Below the pieces are notes generated by a model. It had not been told where the DNA came from. It searched no databases and saw only the letters and a list, made by a program, of their open reading frames with translations. The translations under genes were made by a program, and so were the position numbers. Source: Bythopirellula polymerisocia (GTDB lineage Bacteria > Planctomycetota > Planctomycetia > Pirellulales > Lacipirellulaceae). Taken from it: a DNA stretch of 64,000 nucleotides. Where the stretch lies: positions 992,001 to 1,056,000 of the forward strand of contig NZ_SJPS01000001.1 in NCBI RefSeq assembly GCF_007860015.1, read 5' to 3'. Shown here in pieces: positions 8,828 to 17,356 of the stretch (position 1 is its first letter; every line of letters begins with the position of its first letter).

Positions 8828-10978
8828 TCACACATGATTCTTTACGGCGGAATAGAAAGGATCACCCCGCTCAGCATGTTCTAACAGAAGGGCGGTCGGT
8901 TCAAACCTGGCACCCAGGTGCTGAAACGCCGCGAGCTTCTCGACAATCGCTACGGCACCGAGCGTGTCGGCCCAGAAGAACAGGCCTCCCTTGAACGGAG
9001 GGAACCCGATGCCGTAGATCAGCCCCAAGTCCACATCGCGGACATCCGCCACGATGTCATCCTCGACCACGCGCGTTGCTTCAAGGAGCATCGGCAGGAA
9101 TAGGCAGTCCGTGAGATCGTCCTCGCACTTCCCCGAGGAAAACTTCCCGATGATCTCCTCAGCCTCCGCGCTGGGCTGCGGCTTCGTGCGTCCCTTGCCG
9201 TCGGTGGTGTAATCAAAAAATCCCTTGCCGGCTTTTTTGCCGATTCGGCCAGCTTCGACCATCGCGGGGAGAATCTTTGATGGCACGACCCGATCGGGAA
9301 ACGCCTGCTGCATCACCTTCCCCGCGTGCAGAGCGATATCTAGTCCCACGGTGTCGTACAACTCAATCGGCCCCATCGGCATGCCGAACGACTTGGCCGC
9401 TCTGTCGACGGCCTTGATCGATGCGCCTGACTCTAATAGCAACAGCGCCTCGTTCATGTAGGGTAGCAACACCCGGTTCACCAAGAAGCCCGGGCCATCC
9501 TGCACCACGATCGGCGACTTGCCAATGACCTTGGCATACGCCACGGCCGTAGCAATCGTGTCGCCGGAGGTTTGCTTGCCGCTGATGACCTCCACCAGCG
9601 GCATTTGCCTCACGGGATTGAAGAAATGCAACCCGCAAAACCGCTCGGGATGTTCTAGCCCGTGGGCCAGTTCAGTGATCGGAATCGTCGAGGTATTGGA
9701 ACAGAGAATCGCCTCAGGGCCAAGTTGCGGTTCGAGCTTGAAGTAAAGCTTGCGTTTGGCTTCGGCATTTTCGTAGATCGCCTCGATGACAATGTCAGCC
9801 GTCGCAATCTCCGCATCGCTTTCCGTGCCGTTGAGCAAGGGCAAGAATTCGATTGCACGCTTGGCATCGGACTCGCGAGTCTCTTTGTTGTAGCTCACTT
9901 CCGTGATGACGCCTTGCACACCGCGCGTGACTGCCTCGGTGGAAGTGTCTCCCAATGCAACGGGAATCCTCCTTTTGATATTGGCCGCGGCAATCCCCTG
10001 ACCCATCACTCCAGCACCGACCACAGCAGCAGATTGAATCTCGCGTGGCTCGGAACCCGGCGGCCCACTCACCTTTTTGTTGTGATCCTGCAGGAAAAAC
10101 ACGTTGAGCAGCGCCCGATTTTCCGGTGAGCCAAACAATTCTGCGAACCCCTGGGCTTCCATCTGGCAAGCAGTCTCCAGATCGACCCCCGCCCCGCCGA
10201 GCATCACTTCCAGCGCCGCCATTGGTGCGGGATAGTGCCCCTTGGTCTTCCCCTGGATGTACGCGCTCGCCGTGGCACCGAGAAAAGCCAACTCGGTATC
10301 GCTGATTGAAATAGGTGCCGACCAAAGTTCGCGATCTCGCAGATACTCTTTTGATTCCTGTTCACTCCGCACGAGTGCGATGGCCGATTCCAACAGCCGA
10401 TCCGCCGGCGCTGAAATCGCCAGCCCCATCGCTTCGGCCGCGGCGGTGTTGACGTTCTCTCCGCTGGTGACCAATTCCACGGCGTTCGAGAGACCAACGA
10501 TGCGTGGTGTGCGAGCCGTCCCTCCCCAACCGGGAAAGAGCCCCAATTTCACTTCGGGAAACCCAAAGCTCGCTTTTGGGTCGCGGGCCATGACTCGGCG
10601 GTCGCACCAAACGGCCAACTCCGAACCACCTCCCAAGCAGAGGCCATTGATCGCAGCCACCGTCACGAATGGGCACCGCGTTAAACGACCGAACAGTGTA
10701 TGCCCTTCGCGGGAAAGTTTGACGGTGTTCTCATCAGGCTCGTCGATGTTGGCAACGAATTCATGGAGATTGGCTCCGGCGATAAAATTACCAGGCTTGG
10801 TGGATTGAATTACCAGCCCAGCGAGACCGCCGCGTGCCTCCAACTCATCAAGCAACAACGAAAAATTAGCTAATACCCCCTGTGCCAAGATATTAACCTT
10901 CTTGGTAGGATCATTGATCGTGATCACCGCCACGTCATCGGCGGGGAAGTCAAGCGAGAGAATCGATTGCTCAGACAT
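8828..10978 (-). CDS. fadJ: Fatty-acid oxidation complex alpha subunit (enoyl-CoA hydratase / 3-hydroxyacyl-CoA dehydrogenase)
   Basis: The 716-residue bifunctional enzyme hydrates trans-2-enoyl-CoA and oxidises the resulting 3-hydroxyacyl-CoA in beta-oxidation. The crotonase domain (about 1-190) has both catalytic glutamates, E120 in GGGSE and E142 in FGFPEVKLG. The dehydrogenase domain starts at a Rossmann GAGVMGQGIA motif near residue 320 and has the catalytic His in 'HFFNPV'; the C-terminal helical domain follows. Length matches FadB/FadJ. No thiolase (beta subunit) gene is adjacent, so the complex must be completed from elsewhere. FadJ and FadB cannot be told apart here. Confidence 0.93.
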   Translation of the reverse strand: MSEQSILSLDFPADDVAVITINDPTKKVNILAQGVLANFSLLLDELEARGGLAGLVIQSTKPGNFIAGANLHEFVANIDEPDENTVKLSREGHTLFGRLTRCPFVTVAAINGLCLGGGSELAVWCDRRVMARDPKASFGFPEVKLGLFPGWGGTARTPRIVGLSNAVELVTSGENVNTAAAEAMGLAISAPADRLLESAIALVRSEQESKEYLRDRELWSAPISISDTELAFLGATASAYIQGKTKGHYPAPMAALEVMLGGAGVDLETACQMEAQGFAELFGSPENRALLNVFFLQDHNKKVSGPPGSEPREIQSAAVVGAGVMGQGIAAANIKRRIPVALGDTSTEAVTRGVQGVITEVSYNKETRESDAKRAIEFLPLLNGTESDAEIATADIVIEAIYENAEAKRKLYFKLEPQLGPEAILCSNTSTIPITELAHGLEHPERFCGLHFFNPVRQMPLVEVISGKQTSGDTIATAVAYAKVIGKSPIVVQDGPGFLVNRVLLPYMNEALLLLESGASIKAVDRAAKSFGMPMGPIELYDTVGLDIALHAGKVMQQAFPDRVVPSKILPAMVEAGRIGKKAGKGFFDYTTDGKGRTKPQPSAEAEEIIGKFSSGKCEDDLTDCLFLPMLLEATRVVEDDIVADVRDVDLGLIYGIGFPPFKGGLFFWADTLGAVAIVEKLAAFQHLGARFEPTALLLEHAERGDPFYSAVKNHV

Positions 10979-11021
10979 CGGGCTATCTCAGAATGGATTA
11001 CGTAATGGGGAGGATTTTTTA

Positions 11022-11113
11022 GCCACAAAAAGCACTAAAAGACACAAAAAGGGAGATGCTTAGTTTGCCGAAGTCACGCAATTCCTGTTGTGCATTTTTG
11101 TGCTTTTTGTGGC
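11022..11113. repeat. Inverted repeat of 'cacaaaaagca' words
   Basis: Perfect 13-nt arms GCCACAAAAAGCA (11022-11034) and its complement (11101-11113) flank a 66-nt spacer that itself contains a second 'cacaaaaagg'. A related but imperfect arrangement is at 20299-20389. Confidence 0.75.
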
Positions 11114-11250
11114 AACATAGATGCCCCTCTGTGGCTCGGCGCTCACTGCTTTGAATCCGATCTGCGAAACTGCGGATGATCTGCGATTCTATCGATTCAA
11201 GTTTTTGCAGGGTGCGCAAATCTTTTTCAGCATGAATCAAAGAGGGGAAA

Positions 11251-11357
11251 TTAGACGCGGACAAACGCAGATTTAGCGGATGAAGCGCGGATTATAAACA
11301 GACCCCTGCTTCGGGAATCCGTGTAAATCCGTCCAATCAGCGTTTGTCCGCGTCTAA
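11251..11357. repeat. Long inverted repeat, family R3 copy 2
   Basis: Perfect 18-nt arms TTAGACGCGGACAAACGC (11251-11268) and its complement (11340-11357) flank a 71-nt spacer containing 'gatttagcggatgaagcgcggat' and 'ggaatccgtgtaaatccgtcc', which can extend the pairing. The words resemble those of the repeats at 8.7 and 53.6 kb. Confidence 0.85.
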
Positions 11358-11500
11358 ATTCTTCCTTTTTCCAATATTCGTTGAGCTGATTGACTCCTGC
11401 TCCGTGGACTCAGTTTACTCATGTTCAAAAATTGGCTGCGGCTACGGGCCGCGCTGGGTTCATCCGCGGCCTATTTCGAATTCCATTCTACCCTTTTCTG

Positions 11501-12178
11501 CTAGGGATTGGCATCCATATCTATGGCCGTTTTCTCAGGTGGCTCGGGCTTGCCATTGATGATTTTCGCAGGGTCGATCGCGGCCTCGATCTCCCTCAGA
11601 ATTACTTGCATGGCGGGGCGATTGTAATAGTAGTCGTCCAAGCGGATTTTTCCCTTGCCCCCTTCCCCTTGATAAGTGACAAACGCAATTCCCTTCGCTT
11701 GCCATTTTTTTTTGTCGAGCGACGTGATCTGACTGAACTTGGCCTGCTGTCCTCCCTTGGTCCGCAGTTGCTTGCCGTCACTTTCCACCCAGCGACCAAG
11801 CATGAAAACGAGCCGACTTAAGAATCCCAGTCCGATCAGCCCTGCACCACCGGCGTAGAAAAACTGTTCGTTGATGTCGACGACCGCCAGGGGTTTGCCC
11901 GTCTCGGGATTGAGCGGGTTATCGGTCGGCCAGCCCTTCTCAGCCGCCCGTTTCTTCCAGGATTCGCTCAATTGCAGCTCACCGAGTTTATTTCCTTTGT
12001 CGTCCAGGTCGTCCTTATGTTCCTCAAAGAATTCGATGCGATCCAATCCGCGCTCCCGCTTCGCTGGGTAGCCGACCAGCCCGTCATAGAGAAACCACAG
12101 ACCGCCAAACACGCAAACCACCCCGACGATGCCGAGACGAACAAGATAGTTGGGGCTGACATTTGCACGCGTTGCCAT
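11501..12178 (-). CDS. Hypothetical two-span membrane protein
   Basis: The 225-residue product, read from ATG at 12178, has one membrane span near residues 13-33 and a second near 105-125 ('FFYAGGAGLIGLGFLSRLV'), with a charged segment between them (GLDRIEFFEEHKDDLDDKGNK). The C-terminal 100 residues are soluble and include 'RLDDYYYNRPAMQVILREIE'. An open frame continues upstream to 12310, but that part lies over a low-complexity 'gttagccagtagccgttag' stretch and looks non-coding. The family is unknown to me; the style is planctomycete-specific. Confidence 0.75.
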   Translation of the reverse strand: MATRANVSPNYLVRLGIVGVVCVFGGLWFLYDGLVGYPAKRERGLDRIEFFEEHKDDLDDKGNKLGELQLSESWKKRAAEKGWPTDNPLNPETGKPLAVVDINEQFFYAGGAGLIGLGFLSRLVFMLGRWVESDGKQLRTKGGQQAKFSQITSLDKKKWQAKGIAFVTYQGEGGKGKIRLDDYYYNRPAMQVILREIEAAIDPAKIINGKPEPPEKTAIDMDANP

Positions 12179-12415
12179 GGGTCCACTCTCCGCAGAATAA
12201 GCTGTTAGCCAGTAGCCGTTAGTCGTTAGCCAGAGAAGGAGGCTCTGGCTCAACACTGATTTGGAAGCTGAAAACTGCATTGTAACTTCGCAGCCCCAGA
12301 ACCATAGCACCGAAAGCCCTTGCGAAACTTGTGGAAGCTCGGTTCATGTACCGATTGTAGCGGCAGGGAGGAATTTCCCTCGTGCCGCCAATCCCCTGCA
12401 GGGCTGCAAAATGAC

Positions 12416-13453
12416 TTACCGGCTGCCCCGCAGGCGGATCAAACCGGCGAGTATTGTGCCGGTCACCCACAACGCAATTGTCGGCTCGGGGACTGCTGCG
12501 ATTGCACCCAGCGAGCTGGTTCCGTACTGCGAGCGCCAATTGCCCAAGCCACTCTCACTCAAGGGAGGAATCGAATCGCCGCGTTGCCATACCTAGAAGT
12601 CCCGGCCATCCACGTCGCCGTCGTTATCAAAGTCGGCTGAGGGCGACGGTCCATAGAGAAACTGCACGCCAGCCACGTCGTCGGGGTCGGGAATGCGATT
12701 GACAGGGGCCTTGCCGTCATGGTCCGGATCGTAATAACTGCAGAGACTGCCATCGAATCCGGAGTCGACGTATCCGCACATCAATCCGTTGGGCAGGTCC
12801 GAGTGAGCCAACCCCAGCGCGTGCCCCAATTCGTGGGCCACTAGCCCCTCAAAATCGTTGCGGTAAAATCCGCCACCGGCGGGATACAAGTCGTACAACT
12901 CCCCTTCGGCCTCGGGTGCCACGTAGAAAGAAATATCGGGCTTGTTGTTGAAGATTACATCCGCTTCGAGCGTCGTGTCACCATTGGGGGGAGGAGCAAA
13001 TCCTACCGCCGCCGAAAACCCATCGATTTCAAATGCGCCGATGCGGATGTCGCCCAGTACCTGTCCCGTCGCGTAGGGTGCCGAGAAAGGTGTGCCATCG
13101 TCGACCCCCACGTAGACGAACTCGATGTCAGCGACCGATGACCAATGGTCAAACGCGGACTGGATCATCGCCAAGGCTGCTGCTTCTCCCCCCACCTGAT
13201 TAAATACGGCCGTGAGGTCCGACGTCCCTTGTATGTACGACGGAGCGGATGCGTCGAGACCGGTACCAGTCGGCATCAGACTCCAGGTGATGGTACCTCC
13301 AGGAGATCCTGGTGTGAAAATATCACCCCATTTTTGATAGTAATCCGTTTCATCGTCCCAGGGATAGGGACCATACAAGTTGTAAGCGTAAACTGAAGAA
13401 TGACACGCCGCGAGAAGCACGCCAGACAAAATGAACGCAGATAAAAACCGCAT
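12416..13453 (-). pseudogene. Matrixin-type secreted metalloprotease with dockerin/PEP-CTERM tail interrupted by in-frame TAG
   Basis: From ATG 13453 the protein has a signal peptide (about residues 1-24) and a matrixin-like zinc site HELGHALGLAH in its last third. It then has a calcium-binding dockerin-like loop 'DFDNDGDVDGRDF', directly followed by TAG (12593-12595). The same frame continues for 58 codons to TAA (12416-12418): first 'VWQRGD', then 'GNWRSQYG', then a PEP-CTERM sorting signal (VPEPT, hydrophobic stretch, RLRGSR). Planctomycete tails usually read 'DFLxWQRG', so the TAG sits exactly where a Leu codon (TTG) is expected. The intact product ends at 12593 and would lack the anchor. 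Possible readings are a nonsense mutation, a sequence error or readthrough. TAG is a normal stop elsewhere here. Confidence 0.88.
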
Positions 13454-13632
13454 GATGTTGCTACCCACAAATACTCGAACCTAACCGTCCAATAGTGAGC
13501 AATAGGCCAAACGACCGGCATTATAGCTGGAAACTGGCGACAAGCCAAATTCTCTGTCTACTTCTCCCAATATCTACTAAGATCGATCGAATACTGAATT
13601 AGCACCCTTCAACTTCCAATTGCACCCCCACT

Positions 13633-15369
13633 ATGCACCACGAACCCGCCGACTCCTCTTCGAAAAAGTTCTGGTGGTTTGCCGGGTTCGCTCTCTGCCT
13701 GCCATTGGCGTGGTTTCTGTACCAACTGTTCGGCCCCAACGACGAGATCATCGTCTCGCCCGAGACCACGGTCATCACCGAGCCACTCCGCCGGGACGGG
13801 CTCCCCGACTATGCCCGCTACTTTTATGAACTGGGCCACGAGGGCGTCACGCCCGAGAACAATGGAGCCGTTGAATTCTGGCAAGCGATGTGGCCCGGCG
13901 ACTTGGATCCTAACGATTGGCAGGCAATGTGTGATGCGCTGGGAATGGAAATTCCTGCGGAAGATAGTGGGCTTGAGCCACCCTATTCTCGCAAGTTGCA
14001 AAAAGAGATTGCTGTTCAACTGACAGAGCATTACAAAAAAACGTTAGAAAGCCCTGCCCTCGAGGATCTCACGAGAGACGAAACGCAAAGCTTTATCCAA
14101 CAGACGTTGGCTGACGAGGCCATTGGTGAGGCCATGGAACATCCGTGGCGAACCGAACAACTGCCGGCTATGGGAGAATGGATACAGCGCTATGAAAAGC
14201 AACTTGATCTGTTGGTGGAAGCATCGAACAAGCCCAAGTATTGGTCCCCATCGCCATCACTCTTGGGAAATAACTTTTCGGGGCTGATCACAGTGTTGCT
14301 GCCTGGCATTCAGAACATGCGAAATGCCGCAAGAGGTCTCAACGCCAGGGCCATGTGGAACCTGGGCGAAGGACGTAACGAAGCGGCCTGGGCCGACCTG
14401 CTGGCCTGCCATCGCCTGGCCCGCTTTCTCTCTCAAGACCCGACACTTGTCGGACAACTGGTCGCAATTGCCATCGACGGCATTACATGCCCTAAAACGG
14501 TCATACTCCTGCATGCCAGCAACACCGATGCACAATCGGCCCGGCAGATCCTTCGCGAGCTGACTGAGATGGGTCCCGCGAGCAACATTGTCAGGAGTTT
14601 AGACACTGGCGAACGCCTCATGTTTACTGACCTTATAATAGGATTGGCCACCCAGCGGGACACTCTCTCTTCATTAACGGGGGCTGGCCCCGGGCAGGTC
14701 AGTTTTGACCCCCTGACGCTCGTGAGTATCGATTGGAACTATGTACTGCGAGAAGGCAATCGCTGGTACGATCAGTTGGTCGCTGCCGCACGCAAGCCGA
14801 CACGAGCTGAACGGAAAGCAGCCTTCGACCAATTCGATGCAGATGTAAATCAAACTGCTACCAGATCCAGTAACCCTTTTCGTCTCCTCGGCGGAGTGGT
14901 TAGCACCAAGGGTCGTAGCCAAATTCTTGCCGACACCATGGCGGGTTTGATGCTTCCCGCCCTTGATGCAGCCTATCAGGCCGAAGTGCGAGGACTGGTT
15001 CTGTTGGAACTCACCCGCGTCGCAGCGGCATTGGCAGTCTACCGCGCCGAGCACGGCGAATATCCCGAGCAACTCGCCGCGTTGGTCCCTGATGTTTTGC
15101 CTGAAATGCCTCTCGACCTCTATTCCGACGAACCCTTCAAGTACGAACGCAAACCCGATGGTGGGTATCTACTTTACAGCGTCTTTACAAATGGAAAAGA
15201 CGACGGAGGACTCAGTTACGACGGAGAAATCGTCGCCGGCGAATGGGTGTCGAAACAAGCAGACCTCGATTACCTCAACAGCGACGTCGTTTTTCGCGTC
15301 CCCGTCCCCGACTTCAAGCTCCCGGACTTTCCTGTCGAAGAGGATACCGTAGCGAATCCAGTTGAGTAG
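13633..15369 (+). CDS. Membrane-anchored hypothetical protein, planctomycete type
   Basis: The 578-residue protein has one N-terminal membrane span (about residues 12-32, 'FWWFAGFALCLPLAWFLY') and a large outside domain. The C-terminus, 'YRAEHGEYPEQLAALVP..' followed by 'GGYLLYSVFTNGKDDGG', is a motif common at the end of planctomycete secreted proteins and related to the C-terminal region of type II secretion pseudopilins. Most of the body is helical with no catalytic motif I recognise. It ends in TAG and is followed after 53 bases by a toxin-antitoxin pair. Confidence 0.8.
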   Translation: MHHEPADSSSKKFWWFAGFALCLPLAWFLYQLFGPNDEIIVSPETTVITEPLRRDGLPDYARYFYELGHEGVTPENNGAVEFWQAMWPGDLDPNDWQAMCDALGMEIPAEDSGLEPPYSRKLQKEIAVQLTEHYKKTLESPALEDLTRDETQSFIQQTLADEAIGEAMEHPWRTEQLPAMGEWIQRYEKQLDLLVEASNKPKYWSPSPSLLGNNFSGLITVLLPGIQNMRNAARGLNARAMWNLGEGRNEAAWADLLACHRLARFLSQDPTLVGQLVAIAIDGITCPKTVILLHASNTDAQSARQILRELTEMGPASNIVRSLDTGERLMFTDLIIGLATQRDTLSSLTGAGPGQVSFDPLTLVSIDWNYVLREGNRWYDQLVAAARKPTRAERKAAFDQFDADVNQTATRSSNPFRLLGGVVSTKGRSQILADTMAGLMLPALDAAYQAEVRGLVLLELTRVAAALAVYRAEHGEYPEQLAALVPDVLPEMPLDLYSDEPFKYERKPDGGYLLYSVFTNGKDDGGLSYDGEIVAGEWVSKQADLDYLNSDVVFRVPVPDFKLPDFPVEEDTVANPVE

Positions 15370-15422
15370 CGACGCAGTTAGCGAGTTGACAGAGTGTCGT
15401 TTATAACCTACACTTAAACTGA

Positions 15423-15782
15423 ATGGGTGTGAAGGAGCAACGAATCCGAGTTTATCGTACGCGAGTTGGCAAGCGCCCGTTTTCGCTGTGGCTCGAAAAA
15501 CTCCGTGACCGTAGAGCTCAGCAGCGTATCGATGCTAGGCTTGCTCGAATTGCATTGGGTAATTTTGGGGATTGTAAATCCGTAGGTGATGGTGTTCTAG
15601 AACTACGCATCGACTACGGTCCTGGGTACCGATTCTACTTAGGCAGAGATGGAGACGAGGTAGTGATCTTGTTGATCGGTGGTGATAAACAGAGCCAGAC
15701 AAAAGATATCTCTCTGGCAAAAGACTATTGGGCTGACTACAAAGTTCGCAAACAGGAAGAAACAAATGGCGCTAACCAGTGA
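15423..15782 (+). CDS. higB: RelE/HigB-type toxin (addiction module killer protein)
   Basis: The 119-residue protein matches the RelE/ParE-superfamily 'addiction module killer' subgroup. It shows 'RVGKRPFSLWLEKLRDRRAQQRIDARLARI' (two helices), 'GVLELRIDYGPGYRFYLG' (central strands) and 'VILLIGGDKQSQTKDISLAKDYW' (end of the core). Members of this superfamily are usually mRNA interferases. The toxin is first in the pair, as in higBA, and its 3' end overlaps the antitoxin gene by 17 bases, so the two are coupled. The family is clear; the symbol is by analogy. Confidence 0.9.
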   Translation: MGVKEQRIRVYRTRVGKRPFSLWLEKLRDRRAQQRIDARLARIALGNFGDCKSVGDGVLELRIDYGPGYRFYLGRDGDEVVILLIGGDKQSQTKDISLAKDYWADYKVRKQEETNGANQ

Positions 15783-16065
15783 TTACCATGAGGAGCTATT
15801 AGAGCGGCTCAGTGATCCTGACTATGCCGCAGGTTATCTCTCGGCGTGTGCTGCAGGAGGTCAGGAGGAATTTCTTCTCGGGCTTCGCAACGTTACTGAG
15901 GCACTTGGCGGTGTAGGACAACTAGCTTCGACGACTGATCTCAATCGGCAGGGACTATACGACATGCTCTCTGAAGAGGGGAATCCGAGGCTTTCAAGTC
16001 TCTTCTCAGTCCTCAATGCTTTCGGGATGCAGTTGAGTTGCGTTCCAACACACGAATCCAACTAG
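15766..16065 (+). CDS. higA: HTH antitoxin of the RelE/HigB-type pair
   Basis: The 99-residue protein starts at ATG 15766 inside the toxin gene's end. The N-terminal half (DYHEELLERLSDPDYAAGYLSAC) and the helix-turn-helix (VGQLASTTDLNRQGLYDMLSEEGNPRLSSL) are the standard layout of the 'probable addiction module antitoxin' family that partners this toxin subgroup. It should bind and neutralise the toxin and repress the operon. It is followed by a strong palindrome (16089-16138) between it and the convergent deacetylase gene. Confidence 0.9.
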   Translation: MALTSDYHEELLERLSDPDYAAGYLSACAAGGQEEFLLGLRNVTEALGGVGQLASTTDLNRQGLYDMLSEEGNPRLSSLFSVLNAFGMQLSCVPTHESN

Positions 16066-16088
16066 TGCCTTTTTACACAGGACGACAA

Positions 16089-16138
16089 TCCCCTTTTGCT
16101 CCGCGAAAGTGGCGCAACTTTTGCGGAGCAAAAGGGGA
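16089..16138. repeat. 50-nt palindromic repeat, family R1 copy 2
   Basis: 22-nt arms (16089-16110 and 16117-16138) with one mismatch flank the loop 'ggcgca'. It shares the core 'gctccgcgaaagt' with the copy at 49.2 kb, but its outer arm is 'tcccctttt', not 'gtcgccttt'. It lies between convergent genes and could act as a bidirectional terminator here. Confidence 0.9.
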
Positions 16139-16142
16139 CAAA

Positions 16143-17066
16143 TCACAATAGCCCTTCCAGGTGAATAGCCACGCACTCGGCAAGTACGGGTGGGTTGTAA
16201 CCTCCTTCGAGGGTACTCACTATCCGCCCCGCGGCGTAAGAGTCGGCAATCGCCATCGCTGCGGCGGTTAGCCACGCAAAATCCTCGACTTCCAGTCCCA
16301 GCGAACCGATGGGGTCGCTGCGATGTGCATCAAAGCCCGCACTCACAAGCACCAACTGTGGACGCATGCGGGCTGCGAAATCCTCTAACTCTCGCATGAC
16401 CGCCTCGCGATAAGCACGTTGCGAAATGCCAAACTCCAACGGTACATTGCGCGTCGTGCCCAGTCCTGCGCCGGTGCCCGTCTCATCCGAGTCACCGGTC
16501 CCCGGATAAAATGGCCAGCGATGGACCGAGAAAAAACCGACACGCGGTTCGTCATAGAATATTGCCTGCGTGCCGTTGCCGTGGTGTACGTCCCAATCGA
16601 CGATGAGCACCCGCTCGATCCCCTGATTGAGTGCCGACTGTGCTGCGAGGGCGATGTTATTGAAAAGGCAAAAACCCATCGCCGTCTCGCGCAGGGCATG
16701 GTGCCCTGGTGGCCGCACCAGGCAAAGCGCTCGTCGATCTTCCCCGCTCAGCACTCGTGTGGTCGCATCACATACCGCCCCAACGGCAAGCCGTGCCACG
16801 TCAAACGACTCCGGTCCCACTACCGTATCCGCGTCGGCACGACCGCCCCCCGTTTTTGCTAGTTGCTCCAGAGAGCGAATCATCGTCTCCTGGTGCACCG
16901 ACTCAAGCACTTCGTCTTCCGCCGGGAGCCACTGAGGCAATGTGCAGCGTTCCGTCAGGCCATCTGCCCCCAAGTGCCCAAGGATATGTTCCAAGCGTTC
17001 GGCACACTCGGGATGGTTTCCCGTATGGTGCTGCAAGAACCGCGGTGAAGTATAAAGTAGGACCAT
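16143..17066 (-). CDS. Histone deacetylase-family (acetoin utilisation / acetylpolyamine amidohydrolase-like) protein
   Basis: The 307-residue protein is a complete class II-like HDAC fold. RPPGHH (118-123) supplies the catalytic His pair, 'VDWDVHHGNG' supplies zinc ligands D159 and H161, and 'SAGFDAHRSDP' the third zinc aspartate. The ending 'STLEGGYN' and the final helix are also family hallmarks. In bacteria such enzymes remove acetyl groups from polyamines, small amides or proteins; the substrate here is unknown. It is a single gene on the minus strand, ending opposite the toxin-antitoxin pair. Confidence 0.93.
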   Translation of the reverse strand: MVLLYTSPRFLQHHTGNHPECAERLEHILGHLGADGLTERCTLPQWLPAEDEVLESVHQETMIRSLEQLAKTGGGRADADTVVGPESFDVARLAVGAVCDATTRVLSGEDRRALCLVRPPGHHALRETAMGFCLFNNIALAAQSALNQGIERVLIVDWDVHHGNGTQAIFYDEPRVGFFSVHRWPFYPGTGDSDETGTGAGLGTTRNVPLEFGISQRAYREAVMRELEDFAARMRPQLVLVSAGFDAHRSDPIGSLGLEVEDFAWLTAAAMAIADSYAAGRIVSTLEGGYNPPVLAECVAIHLEGLL

Positions 17067-17078
17067 CGTGTCTCATCC

Positions 17079-17155
17079 CGTTAGCCGGCAGTGTCCCACT
17101 GCCGAATACTGTGTTTTCTACGAGGCACTTGGCAGCGGGACGCTGCCGGCTAACG
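17079..17155. repeat. Inverted repeat 'cgttagccggcag', family R2
   Basis: 25-nt arms (17079-17103 and 17131-17155) differ at two positions and flank a 27-nt spacer. The arms read CGTTAGCCGGCAG outward. The repeat lies between the start of the deacetylase gene (minus) and the next gene (plus), that is, in a divergent promoter region. Confidence 0.85.
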
Positions 17156-17160
17156 CCAGC

Positions 17161-17188
17161 TTGACATTTCTGATTCACTCTGTGTAGT
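17161..17188 (+). promoter_or_regulatory. Possible sigma-70-like promoter
   Basis: TTGACA at 17161-17166 is followed after 16 bases by TGTAGT (four of six matches to TATAAT). It would give a leader of about 160 bases to the gene starting at 17357. Weak evidence, because the -10 match is poor. Confidence 0.3.
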
Positions 17189-17356
17189 GTGGAAATAGCT
17201 AAAGCCTTTTCAGACAAGACGTTGGGACGATTCAACTGGTCTTAAATCAGGACCTAGTTTGGCGAACCGCTGGTGGGACTCTACAATGGAAGTACAGGGA
17301 CTCACGGCTTGCAAGCCGAGGCTTATCAGAGGCATTTTCATATAAGGAACAGGGCC

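Larger units (their letters stand above)
10979..11500. other. Non-coding stretch with two inverted repeats
   Basis: This 522-base gap holds no convincing gene. It contains two unrelated long inverted repeats (11022-11113 and 11251-11357), described separately, and at its 3' end the phrase 'gttcatccgcggcctattt' shared with 8802-8820. Confidence 0.7.

Noticed and set aside
12178..12310. N-terminal extension of the two-span membrane protein gene
   Set aside because: It translates a low-complexity intergenic stretch (gttagccagtagccgttag) and the internal ATG at 12178 gives a cleaner N-terminus before the first membrane span.
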